A stretch of 36,262 nt of DNA from Methylophaga sp. (GTDB lineage Bacteria; Pseudomonadota; Gammaproteobacteria; Nitrosococcales; Methylophagaceae), in NCBI GenBank assembly GCA_024636315.1, contig JAGXHJ010000029.1:1-36262 (forward strand), written 5' to 3'. This document shows, piece after piece, positions 14,795-24,061 of the stretch (positions within the stretch are counted from its first letter, which is position 1; each line of letters begins with the position of its first letter). The notes under the pieces were generated by a model, which had not been told where the DNA came from, did no database searches, and worked only from the letters and a program-made list of their open reading frames with translations. Position numbers and translations under genes: made by a program.

Positions 14795-15838
14795 TTAGTT
14801 ATTCGATATCTCAGTAGGAGGGTTGGTTTCAGATTTTTGTTCCCTACAAAGTAATTCTTGTACTGATTCACGCGGATCGTACCCTTCAAACAGTATTTTG
14901 CATACCTGTTCAACAATAGGCATTTCAATGCCTGCTTGTCGGGCGCGAATTAAGACTTCTCGCGCGGCATACATGCCCTCAACTGTTTTCCCTACTTCAG
15001 CTACTGCTTGTTCAACATTTAAGCCTCGACCTATGGCAAGGCCCAGCTGGCGATTACGACTTTGATCATCGGTACAGGTCAAGATTAGATCACCAATACC
15101 TGATAAACCAAACATGGTTTCCGTTCTCGCCCCTAAACTAGCCGCTAATCGTAAAATTTCTGCCATACCACGGGTAATTAAAGCCGCGCGAGCATTAGCG
15201 CCGTGTCCTAAGCCATCCGAAATACCAGCACTAATCGCCAGTACATTCTTAACGGTGCCGCCAATTTGAACGCCTAATACATCATTTGAGGTGTATACAC
15301 GTAAAGTTGGACTATGTAACGCCGATGCTAATGCTTGATTAAAATCAGCGTCAGGTGAGGCGACAGTAATTGCTGTCGGTAAATCTTTTGCCACTTCTGC
15401 GGCAAAAGATGGACCTGATATAACCGCTAAAGGATGTGATTCTCCTAATATTTCTGCTGCTGTGTCATATAAGAAGCGACCAGTATCAGGTGTTAAACCT
15501 TTAGTTGCCCAACTTAGCGGCGTACCGTCTGCAATCAACGGTTTGATTTTATGCAACATTTCGCTGAACGCTGTACTGGGCACCGAGACCAAAATATGTT
15601 TGGCTGATTTTATTGCCAGTTCAAAATCAACGCACACTTTTAAACTATCTGGAAATGCTAATCCAGGTAAATAGCGTTCATTGGTATGCGTTGCCTGCAT
15701 GGCGGTTAACTGTTGTGTATCGCGACCCCACAACAGCACCTCATGACCATTCCTAGCAATTGCAATTGCTAAAGCAGTACCCCAGGCACCAGCACCAATG
15801 ACCAACGTGGGAAACAATTGACTAGCAACTTTTGACAC
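14795..15838 (-). CDS. gpsA: NAD(P)-dependent glycerol-3-phosphate dehydrogenase
   Basis: GpsA makes sn-glycerol-3-phosphate for phospholipids. The 347-aa protein shows the Rossmann motif GAGAWGTALA, SVPSTAF, the catalytic Lys in GGTVKNVLAISAG and the C-terminal GLSGIGDLILTC. It is the fifth gene of the ArsR-rhodanese-grxC-secB-gpsA run, an order shared with E. coli (yibN-grxC-secB-gpsA). The about 15-residue tail after LLCREQK is extra and variable. Confidence 0.97.
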   Translation of the reverse strand: MSKVASQLFPTLVIGAGAWGTALAIAIARNGHEVLLWGRDTQQLTAMQATHTNERYLPGLAFPDSLKVCVDFELAIKSAKHILVSVPSTAFSEMLHKIKPLIADGTPLSWATKGLTPDTGRFLYDTAAEILGESHPLAVISGPSFAAEVAKDLPTAITVASPDADFNQALASALHSPTLRVYTSNDVLGVQIGGTVKNVLAISAGISDGLGHGANARAALITRGMAEILRLAASLGARTETMFGLSGIGDLILTCTDDQSRNRQLGLAIGRGLNVEQAVAEVGKTVEGMYAAREVLIRARQAGIEMPIVEQVCKILFEGYDPRESVQELLCREQKSETNPPTEISNN

Positions 15839-15857
15839 GGCTTATAACCTAAAATGA

Positions 15858-16343
15858 TTAGTGCGTTGTTGCTGATGCAGTAGCAGCGGCTTGTTGTTTG
15901 GCTTGCTCAATTTGATTCATGTACAAAGCATCAAAGTTAACGGGTGCAAGTACTAATTGTGGGAAACCACCTTTAATCACGATGTCTGAAATTACTTCAC
16001 GAGCAAACGGGAATAAAGTATTTGGGCAGTAGCTTCCTACTAATGGTCCCATTTCTTGATCAGAGTAACCCGTTAATGAGAATACGCCAGACTGTTTTAC
16101 TTCAGCCAAAAATGCCACTTTATCGCCTACTTTTGCTGTAACAGTTACTGTTAAAGTGATTTCATGGTTGTCTTCATCAATACGCTTATATTCATTACCC
16201 AACTGTAAATCTAATGTTGGTTTCCACTCTTCACGAAAAATCTCTGGTGTGTTTGGCGTTTCAAAAGAGATATCTTTTGTGTAAATTTTTTGAATTACAA
16301 AGCGTGCAGTTTGTTGTTCTGTTGATGCGTTTTCTTCAGCCAT
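15858..16343 (-). CDS. secB: Protein-export chaperone SecB
   Basis: SecB keeps preproteins unfolded for SecA. The 161-aa protein has the family core: FVIQKIYTKDISFETPNTPEIF, EVKQSGVFSLTGY, and the C-terminal CPNTLFPFAREVISD and GGFPQLVLAPVNFDALY. It lies between grxC and gpsA, as in many gammaproteobacteria. Confidence 0.98.
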   Translation of the reverse strand: MAEENASTEQQTARFVIQKIYTKDISFETPNTPEIFREEWKPTLDLQLGNEYKRIDEDNHEITLTVTVTAKVGDKVAFLAEVKQSGVFSLTGYSDQEMGPLVGSYCPNTLFPFAREVISDIVIKGGFPQLVLAPVNFDALYMNQIEQAKQQAAATASATTH

Positions 16344-16366
16344 GATTGGTTCCTTAACCTTATTGT

Positions 16367-16624
16367 TTAAGACTGGACTAATAAACTATCCAGACGTTGA
16401 GAGTTATTGATAGCCACTAAATCAGTGTAACCACCGATGGACTCGTCATTTATAAAAATTTGCGGCACAGTACGTTGCCGACTTTTTTTCATCATTTCTT
16501 GCCGTTTTGTTGGATCTAAATCAACGCGAATCTCGGTATAATCCACACCTTTTCGATCCAAGAGTTGCTTGGCCATCACACAAAAAGGACAAGACATAGA
16601 GGAATATATTTCAATTTTAGCCAC
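16367..16624 (-). CDS. grxC: Glutaredoxin 3
   Basis: This 85-aa dithiol glutaredoxin has the active site CPFC (Cys12, Cys15), the TVPQIFINDESIGGYTDL cis-Pro and glutathione-binding loop, and typical length. It reduces disulfides with glutathione. Its position between the rhodanese and secB is conserved, and here it sits downstream of a likely persulfide-sensing repressor, which fits a role in sulfane sulfur or thiol handling. Confidence 0.97.
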   Translation of the reverse strand: MAKIEIYSSMSCPFCVMAKQLLDRKGVDYTEIRVDLDPTKRQEMMKKSRQRTVPQIFINDESIGGYTDLVAINNSQRLDSLLVQS

Positions 16625-16653
16625 GTTTTAGTTACCTAATGATTGTGAATTAA

Positions 16654-17073
16654 TTAACTGAATAATGGTAGCTTTCCATCTTTCCAAGCATTTAAACCGC
16701 CTGTTAAGACATAAATATTGGAAAATCCTTTGCTACGAAGTTGCTTAGCCGCGGTGCGTGCACGTTGACCACTGGCACAAACCAAAATAATCGGTTGTGC
16801 AGGATCTTTCAGCTTTGCAATATTTGCTTCAAGTGTCGATAGCGGTAGACTCATCGATTCAGCAATATGTTCTTTTTTAAACTCGGCGGTTTCTCTAATA
16901 TCTAAAAAGATGCCATCGCGTTGATTAACTATTTGGATTGCCTCCGCCGTGCCCAGTGGGTTGATGCCTGATATTTTGCGACTTAAAGCATCAGACAAAA
17001 TCAATGCTACCAATACTACAAAGAGCGTGACCAACAGCCAGTGATTAACAATAAAGCTACCTACATTTTCCAT
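16654..17073 (-). CDS. yibN: Membrane-anchored rhodanese (YibN-like)
   Basis: An N-terminal membrane segment (about 12-30) is followed by a single rhodanese domain with the active Cys99 in the loop VCASGQRA, so it probably handles sulfane sulfur at the cytoplasmic face of the inner membrane. It lies 13 nt after the ArsR-family regulator and is likely in the same transcript. The combination of such a regulator with a membrane rhodanese also occurs in E. coli ygaV-ygaP. Confidence 0.93.
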   Translation of the reverse strand: MENVGSFIVNHWLLVTLFVVLVALILSDALSRKISGINPLGTAEAIQIVNQRDGIFLDIRETAEFKKEHIAESMSLPLSTLEANIAKLKDPAQPIILVCASGQRARTAAKQLRSKGFSNIYVLTGGLNAWKDGKLPLFS

Positions 17074-17086
17074 ATTAAACCTTTAA

Positions 17087-17407
17087 TTACTGCCCGCTAG
17101 AGCAAAATACATCGCGCATCATTTCTATAAGTTTTAATGTACGCTCATCTTTAACACGATAATAAATACGATTTGCATCACGTCGTGATGCAAGAATATC
17201 TTTATCTCTTAATTTCGCTAAATGTTGTGAGACGTTACTTTGTGTGGTGCCAACACAATCAACAATATCTTGAACTGCTAGCTCTTGTTCGCCCACTGCG
17301 CATAAAATTTTCAAACGCAAAGGGTGCGACATTGCTTTTAAAGCAAACGCAGCACGTTCGATATCGCTATCATGTTGGATAAGATCAAAGTTTTCGGCTA
17401 GAGCCAC
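17087..17407 (-). CDS. ArsR-family repressor, BigR/SqrR-like (per)sulfide sensor
   Basis: This 106-aa winged-helix repressor has the recognition helix in GTTQSNVSQHLAKLRDK. It lacks the CVC metal motif of ArsR/SmtB. Instead Cys36 (helix 2) and Cys102 (last helix) are 66 residues apart. In the established persulfide sensors SqrR (Cys41/Cys107) and BigR (Cys42/Cys108) the two cysteines are also 66 apart and form a di- or tetrasulfide. A third Cys51 is present. It heads the rhodanese-grxC-secB-gpsA run and is divergent from gpmI; dyads in between are candidate operators. Confidence 0.85.
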   Translation of the reverse strand: MALAENFDLIQHDSDIERAAFALKAMSHPLRLKILCAVGEQELAVQDIVDCVGTTQSNVSQHLAKLRDKDILASRRDANRIYYRVKDERTLKLIEMMRDVFCSSGQ

Positions 17408-17414
17408 AAATATT

Positions 17415-17460
17415 ACTCAGTAGTTGAGTGACTGCAATTAGTCACAAAAGGCCATATAAT
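17415..17460 (+). promoter_or_regulatory. gpmI promoter with ArsR-type dyads over the -35
   Basis: A perfect TATAAT (17455-17460) lies 17 bp downstream of a weak -35 CTGCAA (17432-17437). A perfect dyad, GTGACT (17428-17433) with AGTCAC (17440-17445), straddles this -35. A second dyad, ACTCA (17415-17419) with TGAGT (17425-17429), adjoins it toward the ArsR gene. This layout is what a repressor controlling itself and gpmI would give. Confidence 0.6.
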
Positions 17461-17541
17461 ACACTCGATTTTCAATGATTTGCATGTATTCCATAGAAGA
17501 TGACTGCTAAACGGCAGTTTTCAGGTTAAAAGGACAACGGT

Positions 17542-19092
17542 ATGAGCCACCCACATCGCCCACTCGCGCTAATTATTTTAGATGGTTGGGGTTATAGTGA
17601 AGATCCAAAATATAATGCAATCCTTGCCGCTAACACGCCCGTGTGGGACAGCTTATGGCAGGATTATCCGCATACATTGATTAGCGCCTCCGGTGCTGGC
17701 GTGGGTTTGCCTGGCAATCAAATGGGCAATTCAGAAGTGGGCCATATGAATTTGGGTGCGGGGCGAGTGGTGTATCAAGAATTCACTCGCATTAGTCGCG
17801 CTATTGATACGGGGTCATTTTTCACCAACCGTACATTAACCGATGCGGTAGAGCTCGCGCAGAAAAATGACAAAGCTGTTCATATATTAGGACTGTTATC
17901 TGCAGGTGGCGTTCATAGTCATGAAGAGCACCTCCATGCAATGGTCGAGCTTGCACTTAAACACGGCGTAAAAAAAGTATATGTTCATGCCTTTTTAGAT
18001 GGTCGTGATACGCCGCCAAAAAGTGCTCAAGATTCAATTGATGTCCTCGAAGAAAAATTTCAACAATTGGGTGGCGGACAAATTGCTTCGATTATCGGTC
18101 GTTTTTATGCGCTTGACCGTGATCAACGCTGGAAGCGAGTTGCTAAAGCATACGAGCTGATCACCGAAGGACAAGGTGTATTTCATGCTGCTGATGCCAG
18201 TACTGCTTTGCATATGGCCTATGACCGTGATGAAACAGATGAGTTTGTGCAAGCAACGACAATTGGTAATAAGCCTGTTCTAGTTGAAGATGACGATGTC
18301 ATTGTCTTTATGAATTTTCGTTCTGATCGTGCGCGGGAATTAACGGAAAGTTTTATCAAAGCTGATTTTGATGGATTTAATCGTCAACGTAAAATCAAGC
18401 TGGCTTCATTTGTAACGCTCACTGAATATAAAAAAGACTTTGATGTACCTGTAGCGTTTCCGGCTGAAAAATTAAATAACGTACTGGGTGCCTATCTTTC
18501 CTCTTTAGGTTTACGACAGTTACGGATTGCGGAAACCGAAAAATATGCCCATGTTACGTTTTTCTTTAATGGCGGTCGTGATAAACCCTTTGAAGGCGAA
18601 GAGCGAATTTTAGTGCCATCACCGAATGTGACTACCTATGATCAACAACCAGCCATGTGTGCACCAGAAGTAGCAGAACAGCTTGTTAAAGCTATTCACA
18701 GCAATAAATTTGATGTCATCATTTGTAATTTCGCGAATGCTGATATGGTCGGGCATACCGGTGATTTTGATGCTGCAGTAAAGGCTGTAGAGGCATTAGA
18801 TAATTGCCTTGGCCGAGTGTGGTCAGCCTTAAAAGAGGCGGGTGGCGAGATGTTAGTGACCGCTGATCATGGTAATGCTGAGTTGATGCGCGATGACAGC
18901 ACGGGTCAAGCTCATACTGCTCATACCAGTAATCCGGTGCCGCTGATTTATGCAGGCCGTGAAGCGCAATGTGTTGATCATGGCACCTTGGCTGATATTG
19001 CGCCAACAATGCTAAATTTGATGGATTTACCTATTCCAGTGGAAATGAGTAAGCATTTGCTTGTTGCTCTGAAACCGGTGAAGGTGAAGTAG
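17542..19092 (+). CDS. gpmI: Cofactor-independent phosphoglycerate mutase
   Basis: GpmI interconverts 3- and 2-phosphoglycerate using two Mn ions. The 516-aa protein shows ILDGWGY, the phosphoserine loop [38 protein letters not shown], and the metal ligands in [12 protein letters not shown] and TADHGNAE. An AAGGACA ribosome site precedes the ATG. The leader contains a small hairpin with a T-run (17503-17522). It is followed by envC after 5 nt. Confidence 0.98.
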   Translation: MSHPHRPLALIILDGWGYSEDPKYNAILAANTPVWDSLWQDYPHTLISASGAGVGLPGNQMGNSEVGHMNLGAGRVVYQEFTRISRAIDTGSFFTNRTLTDAVELAQKNDKAVHILGLLSAGGVHSHEEHLHAMVELALKHGVKKVYVHAFLDGRDTPPKSAQDSIDVLEEKFQQLGGGQIASIIGRFYALDRDQRWKRVAKAYELITEGQGVFHAADASTALHMAYDRDETDEFVQATTIGNKPVLVEDDDVIVFMNFRSDRARELTESFIKADFDGFNRQRKIKLASFVTLTEYKKDFDVPVAFPAEKLNNVLGAYLSSLGLRQLRIAETEKYAHVTFFFNGGRDKPFEGEERILVPSPNVTTYDQQPAMCAPEVAEQLVKAIHSNKFDVIICNFANADMVGHTGDFDAAVKAVEALDNCLGRVWSALKEAGGEMLVTADHGNAELMRDDSTGQAHTAHTSNPVPLIYAGREAQCVDHGTLADIAPTMLNLMDLPIPVEMSKHLLVALKPVKVK

Positions 19093-19097
19093 ATTTA

Positions 19098-20306
19098 GTG
19101 TGGCTTAGTAGGGTGCTCATTAGGTTTTATTTGTTTGCCGCGTTACTGGCAAGTTGTTCGTGGGCAAATGCTGACAAAGCAATCGCGCCAGCTCAAGAGT
19201 TAAAAGCGGTTAAAACAGAAATTCAATTATTAAGTGATGACGTAAACCTAAATAAAGCATCAAAAGAAAGTTTGTTTAAACAATTAAAACAACAAAGTCG
19301 GGATGTTGCTGAGCTAAATAAAGAGCTCAATGTACTTGGGCAAAAAATGAATAAGCTATCGCTCGAGTTAAGCCAATTAGACTTGAAGCAGCAAGAGCAA
19401 AATAAATCGCATGGCCTACAGTTAGAAGCACTGAATCAGCAAATACGCGCGGCCTTCATTAATGGTCAGCCGAGCGTAATAAAAGTCGTGTTGAACCAAG
19501 AAAGTCCGGCGACGTTGTCTCGTAGTACTGTTTATTATCGTTATTTCCATCAAGCTCGCCAACAACAGCTCAGTAAAATAACTGAAACATTACAAAACTT
19601 ATCGGAAGATCAAAAAATGCTGTTTGCGGCTCAAAAGAAGCAGCAACAACTCTATGCTGAGCAAGAATCAAAACGAGCGACACTTAAAACGAAGGCCAAG
19701 CAACGTGAGGCGACGCTGACGGTACTAGATAAAAAAATTACCAGCCAAGATTCTCGTTTACAATTACTGCGTGATCAAGAGCAGTCGCTACAGGCTTTAT
19801 TGCGTTCATTGAGTCTGGCCAAAAAGCAGGAGATTAAAAAGCAGGAGACTACCAAACCGAAAAAACAGGGTAGTCCAGCATATTCTAAGCCCAAAAAACA
19901 GCAAGCTTTCGCCAAAAATGTTGGCGGACTCGTCTGGCCAGTCAAAGGGAAACTACTGGCACACTATGGTAGTCCAAGAAATCTTGGTAAACTCACATGG
20001 CAAGGTATTATGATCGCGGCTTCATCAGGAGACAATGTTGTTGCTGCCGCACCTGGTCGGGTTGTATTTGCTGATTGGTTGCGAGGATTTGGCCTATTAT
20101 TGATTATTGATCATGGCGATCAATATATGTCGTTATATGGAAATAATGAATCGCTACTTAAGCAGGTGGGTGAGGAAGTGCAAGCAGGTGACCTGATTGC
20201 TCAAAGTGGTGAAAATGATGTACGCCAACAAGCTGGTTTATATTTCGAAATTAGATACAAAGGTAGCCCAACCAACCCAATGAAATGGTTGAGGACACAA
20301 AGTTAA
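19098..20306 (+). CDS. envC: Murein hydrolase activator EnvC
   Basis: EnvC activates the amidases AmiA and AmiB at the septum. The 402-aa protein has a signal peptide (FYLFAALLASCSWANA), two long coiled coils (about 30-105 and 160-245), a Lys-rich linker and a C-terminal LytM/M23 domain. The usual zinc motifs are lost (WQGIMIA in place of HxGxD; LYFEIR in place of HxHFE), as expected for a non-catalytic activator. The start is a GTG at 19098; a second GTG at 19113 is possible. Gene order gpmI-envC-ctp matches other gammaproteobacteria. Confidence 0.93.
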   Translation: MWLSRVLIRFYLFAALLASCSWANADKAIAPAQELKAVKTEIQLLSDDVNLNKASKESLFKQLKQQSRDVAELNKELNVLGQKMNKLSLELSQLDLKQQEQNKSHGLQLEALNQQIRAAFINGQPSVIKVVLNQESPATLSRSTVYYRYFHQARQQQLSKITETLQNLSEDQKMLFAAQKKQQQLYAEQESKRATLKTKAKQREATLTVLDKKITSQDSRLQLLRDQEQSLQALLRSLSLAKKQEIKKQETTKPKKQGSPAYSKPKKQQAFAKNVGGLVWPVKGKLLAHYGSPRNLGKLTWQGIMIAASSGDNVVAAAPGRVVFADWLRGFGLLLIIDHGDQYMSLYGNNESLLKQVGEEVQAGDLIAQSGENDVRQQAGLYFEIRYKGSPTNPMKWLRTQS

Positions 20307-20330
20307 AGTGCATTAATTTAAGGAAAAAAA

Positions 20331-21677
20331 ATGAGTTTTTTGAAACGTGATTTTGGGTTAATAGCTGCTGGCGTCACCATCGGTGCAAGTTTGATTTTTG
20401 GACAAATGGTCTTTGCAGACAAAGTTGATACCAAATCTGACTTACCCTTAGATGAACTGCGTGCATTTTCTGAAATATTCGGTCGCATAAAAAATAATTA
20501 TGTTGAACCAGTAGAAGATAAAGAATTATTGCAAAATGCTATTCGCGGCATGCTGGCTGGACTGGATCCACATTCAACCTATCTTGACCTCAAAGACTTC
20601 AAGGAATTACGTGAAGGTACCTCAGGCGAATTTGGTGGCTTGGGTATCGAAGTTACGATGGAAGATGGCTTTGTTAAAGTTGTCTCACCTATAGATGATA
20701 CGCCAGCAGCCCTAGGGGGGGTGTTAGCCGGCGATTTAATTATTCGCTTGGATGATACGCCTGTTAAAGGTATGTCACTGAACGATGCAGTCGATATTAT
20801 GCGGGGCGAACCTGGTAGTAAGTTGTTACTTACCATCATTCGTGAAGGTGCTGACAAGCCGATAAAAATCGAACTGACCCGCGCGATTATTAAAGTAAAA
20901 AGTGTAAAACAAAAAACGTTGGAAGCAGGCTATGGCTATATTCGAATTAGTACCTTTGCGGCTCGCACGGGTGCCAGTTTAAAAGAAGCTATCAGCGCAT
21001 TAAAAGTTGAAAATGACGGTGATTTAAAAGGCCTTGTACTCGATTTGCGTAATAACCCAGGTGGTTTACTTGACGCTGCTGTGGAAGTATCAGATGCCTT
21101 TATTACCAAAGGCTTAATTGTTTATACCGAAGGACGCATCAAAGATTCTTCACAAAAATTTATTGCGAAACCTGATGATTACTTAAAAGGTGCGCCGCTA
21201 GTGGTGTTAGTGAATGGCGGTTCGGCATCGGCCTCGGAAATCGTAGCGGGGGCATTACAAGACCATAAACGTGCCGTTATTCTTGGCACCAAAACTTTTG
21301 GTAAAGGCTCTGTGCAAACAGTTATGCCATTAACAAATGATACTGCGGTCAAAATGACTACGGCCCGTTATTTCACACCATCAGGTCGTTCTATTCAAGC
21401 TGAAGGTATTGTGCCCGACATTAAAATTGCCACGGTCAAAATCTCAAATGGTGATGACAATAGCTTTGCATTGCTACGAGAACAGGATTTAACCAAACAT
21501 CTTGATAATCCTAATGCTACAACTGAAAAGCCAGTAGTTGAAAAGCCAGTAGTTGAAAAGCCAGTAACAGAAAAGGCCGCAGATGAAGATACAACGCCCT
21601 TAGCTGTAAAAGACTATGCATTATCAGAAGCGTTAAACCTACTGAAAGGAATTAATATTTTGAACCCTAGACCATAG
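20331..21677 (+). CDS. ctpA: S41 family C-terminal processing protease
   Basis: This is a periplasmic serine protease of 448 aa with an N-terminal signal or anchor (LIAAGVTIGASLIFGQMVFA), a PDZ domain (about 95-175, with GGLGIEV) and the S41 catalytic domain. The Ser is in GGSASASE and the Lys in GTKTFGKGSVQT. It ends with a Pro-rich linker made of three EKPV-type repeats and a short C-terminal piece. AAGGAA precedes the ATG. Such proteases are often paired with envC and control cell-wall hydrolases. Confidence 0.95.
   Translation: MSFLKRDFGLIAAGVTIGASLIFGQMVFADKVDTKSDLPLDELRAFSEIFGRIKNNYVEPVEDKELLQNAIRGMLAGLDPHSTYLDLKDFKELREGTSGEFGGLGIEVTMEDGFVKVVSPIDDTPAALGGVLAGDLIIRLDDTPVKGMSLNDAVDIMRGEPGSKLLLTIIREGADKPIKIELTRAIIKVKSVKQKTLEAGYGYIRISTFAARTGASLKEAISALKVENDGDLKGLVLDLRNNPGGLLDAAVEVSDAFITKGLIVYTEGRIKDSSQKFIAKPDDYLKGAPLVVLVNGGSASASEIVAGALQDHKRAVILGTKTFGKGSVQTVMPLTNDTAVKMTTARYFTPSGRSIQAEGIVPDIKIATVKISNGDDNSFALLREQDLTKHLDNPNATTEKPVVEKPVVEKPVTEKAADEDTTPLAVKDYALSEALNLLKGINILNPRP
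21525..21569 (+). repeat. Three 15-bp repeats inside ctpA
   Basis: GAAAAGCCAGTAGTT occurs at 21525-21539 and 21540-21554, and a variant at 21555-21569. It encodes an EKPVV-type linker between the protease domain and the C-terminal tail. Near-identity at the DNA level suggests recent slippage expansion. Confidence 0.85.
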
Positions 21678-21687
21678 GAATTTCATT

Positions 21688-22248
21688 ATGCCAATCGTAC
21701 TTATTCCATTAGCTAATGGATGTGAAGAACTAGAAGCTGTAACGTTAATCGACTTGCTTCGACGTGCTGATTTCACTGTACTCACGGCATGTTTAACGGA
21801 TCAACATCAAGTATTAGGTAGTCGCGGCGTGCGAATCGTCGCAGATGTCACGCTTGAAGATGTAATGTACGATGATCTTGATATGATGATCTTGCCTGGC
21901 GGCATGCCTGGCGCATTACATCTTGATGAAGATCCTCGAATTCATGCGATTTTAAAGCGATTAAATCAGTCTGAAAAAGCGATTGCCGCGATTTGTGCCG
22001 CACCACTGGTGTTAGCCCATGCCGGTTTACTTAATGGTAAAACGATAACTTGCTATCCTGATGCATTACTCGCTAGTGATTGGCCTGAAGTTACTTTGAG
22101 TGATGATGCCATCGTTATTGATGGCAATATTTTAACCTCCAAGGGACCTGGAACGGCGATGGATTTCGCTTTGGCTATTATTGAATATTTAAGCAATAAA
22201 ACTACGCGAGATAAGGTTGAAGCCGGCTTGGTTCGCTCTGGGTTTTGA
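21688..22248 (+). CDS. DJ-1/PfpI family protein (YajL-like)
   Basis: The 186-aa protein has the DJ-1 fold with the reactive Cys103 in the nucleophile elbow AAICAAPLVLAHAG and the supporting Glu15 near the N terminus. Members such as YajL protect proteins against oxidative or carbonyl damage. It follows ctpA by 10 nt with GGAA upstream and ends 21 nt before the receiver protein. The length suits the DJ-1/YajL subgroup. Confidence 0.93.
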   Translation: MPIVLIPLANGCEELEAVTLIDLLRRADFTVLTACLTDQHQVLGSRGVRIVADVTLEDVMYDDLDMMILPGGMPGALHLDEDPRIHAILKRLNQSEKAIAAICAAPLVLAHAGLLNGKTITCYPDALLASDWPEVTLSDDAIVIDGNILTSKGPGTAMDFALAIIEYLSNKTTRDKVEAGLVRSGF

Positions 22249-22269
22249 TAGTGATTTTTAGGAATATGC

Positions 22270-23073
22270 ATGTCTTTGATGAATTTATCTGATCTTTCTA
22301 TCTTGCTAATTGAACCCTCGGCGATGCAACGTAAGGTTCTGTTGACGCATTTGATAGAGGAAGGTGTAAGTAAGATTGATGGCGTCGAAACGGGGGAAGC
22401 AGCTCTTGACCTCATTCAAAACTATGTACCCGACCTTATTATTAGCGCGATGTATCTGCCGGATATGACGGCGACGGATCTACTGAGCACTATTCGAGCT
22501 ACTGAATCGCTACAAGACATCAACTTCATGCTGGTATCTAGTGAAACTAGTTTTAAGGCACTGGATCCCATTAGGCAGGCGGGGGTGGTCGCTATCTTAC
22601 CTAAGCCATTTAATCACGGTGATTTACGGCGTGCTTTACGAACCACGGTAGATTATATTGACCCAGAAGAAATTGAGCTCGAAAACTACGACATTACGGC
22701 GTTAAACGTATTGTTAGTGGATGACAGTGTAACGGCAAGAAATCATCTTAAACGTGTTCTCAATAGCCTTGGTATTCAGAATATTCACACCGCAAATAAT
22801 GGTGTGGAAGCAGTACAAATTTTGAGCAGTGCTGAATTTGACCTTATTGTGACCGATTTAAATATGCCTGAAATGGATGGGCAACAGCTCACGCAATTTG
22901 TCCGTAATGAAATGGGTAATTCTTATGTACCGATTTTGATGGTGACGAGTGAGGCTGACGAAGCAAGACTAGGCCATGTGCAACAAGCTGGCGTTTCGGC
23001 GATTTGTGACAAGCCCTTTGAGCCGCAATCTATCCGTGAAATTCTTTATCGTGTACTGGATGAACGCACTTAA
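22270..23073 (+). CDS. Double receiver-domain response regulator; first domain is a pseudo-receiver
   Basis: Two REC domains fill the 267 residues; there is no output domain. The second is intact: Asp151-Asp152, phosphoacceptor Asp196 (IVTDLNMP), Thr226 and Lys248 (KPF). The first lacks key residues: Ala60 stands at the phosphoacceptor position (IISAMYLP) and the acidic pair is Glu15-Pro16, while Lys112 remains. It may serve as a dimerisation or docking module. No kinase gene is adjacent. Its 3' end overlaps the metR-like gene by 4 bp. Confidence 0.9.
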   Translation: MSLMNLSDLSILLIEPSAMQRKVLLTHLIEEGVSKIDGVETGEAALDLIQNYVPDLIISAMYLPDMTATDLLSTIRATESLQDINFMLVSSETSFKALDPIRQAGVVAILPKPFNHGDLRRALRTTVDYIDPEEIELENYDITALNVLLVDDSVTARNHLKRVLNSLGIQNIHTANNGVEAVQILSSAEFDLIVTDLNMPEMDGQQLTQFVRNEMGNSYVPILMVTSEADEARLGHVQQAGVSAICDKPFEPQSIREILYRVLDERT

Positions 23074-23960
23074 TACTCGTCCTTACGCTGCTTACCTAAT
23101 TGTACAAAAGCCTGCATATAAGAAATATCTACGTCACTTTCTCGCATTGCGGCAAATAAGGTTTTAGCTAAGCCCTTCTTCCCTAAACGTATCGTTTTTA
23201 CCGGTAATTTTTGACAATATTCATCGGCTAACCAGCCTGGCAAAACGGTTACGCCACGATTAAGCCCAACCATTTGCACCATGATATCGAGCGATTCTAT
23301 CGCTTTGGTTTTTGGGTTAATGGCTTCGGGTAATAAAAACTGGGTAAAGATATCAAGTCGCTCATGGGCCACGGGAAAAGTCAGTAATTTTTCATTGCAA
23401 AGTTGCTCAGCAACGATGAACTTGTTACTTGCTAAGGGATGTGAATCTGCCACTAATAAGACTAATTCATAGTCAAATAATGGCTCATACACTGCGCCTG
23501 CCATGGTCACCACATCGGGTGTGACCAGCAAATCAACATGATGATTGAGCAGACCTTCTAAGCCAGAAAATTGAAACTTATTGACAATATCCACATCCAT
23601 ATCCGGCATAGCGATTAAAAAACTGGATAATATGCCTTTGAGCCATTCATAACAGGGATGACATTCAACGCCGAGACGTAATACGCCCATCCGACCTTCA
23701 CCGTAGGCCTGGAGGGTTTTCTCTGTTTGTTCAAGCACCGGCAATACTTGTCTGGCGACGCGCAATAATAGTTCGCCAGCTTGGGTAAGACGTAATTGCC
23801 GACCATCACGCTGCCAGAGTGATACTTCGAGTTTTTTTTCTAAATAGCGGATTTGATGTGAGAGCGCGGGCTGGGTTAGAAATAAAGCGTTGGCCGCTGC
23901 AGTCAGGGTGCCGTTATCAGCTAAAGCTTGGATAATTTTTAAGTGAGAACGCTCAATCAT
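23070..23960 (-). CDS. metR: LysR-type regulator MetR
   Basis: The 296-aa protein has an N-terminal winged helix (LKIIQALADNGTLTAAANALFLTQPALSHQIRYLEKKL) and a periplasmic-binding-like effector domain. Divergence from metE is the classic metR-metE arrangement; MetR uses homocysteine as co-activator for methionine synthesis. The intergenic region of about 100 bp holds repeated TACTCATG sites. Confidence 0.95.
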   Translation of the reverse strand: MIERSHLKIIQALADNGTLTAAANALFLTQPALSHQIRYLEKKLEVSLWQRDGRQLRLTQAGELLLRVARQVLPVLEQTEKTLQAYGEGRMGVLRLGVECHPCYEWLKGILSSFLIAMPDMDVDIVNKFQFSGLEGLLNHHVDLLVTPDVVTMAGAVYEPLFDYELVLLVADSHPLASNKFIVAEQLCNEKLLTFPVAHERLDIFTQFLLPEAINPKTKAIESLDIMVQMVGLNRGVTVLPGWLADEYCQKLPVKTIRLGKKGLAKTLFAAMRESDVDISYMQAFVQLGKQRKDEY

Positions 23961-23970
23961 CTATTACAAA

Positions 23971-24012
23971 TACTCATGGATTGTTAAAAAAGCATCATTA
24001 TTACTCATGAGT
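23971..24012 (+). promoter_or_regulatory. Candidate MetR operator region
   Basis: TACTCATG occurs at 23971-23978 and 24002-24009, 31 bp (about three turns) apart. The second is part of the 10-bp palindrome ACTCATGAGT (24003-24012). These are not textbook TGAA-N5-TTCA MetR boxes, so binding is inference. A TTGCGC -35-like box (24014-24019) follows, but its -10 is weak. Confidence 0.4.
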
Positions 24013-24061
24013 CTTGCGCTTTACAATAGTGTTTTTTAAATGCACATGTAAGGACAGTACG

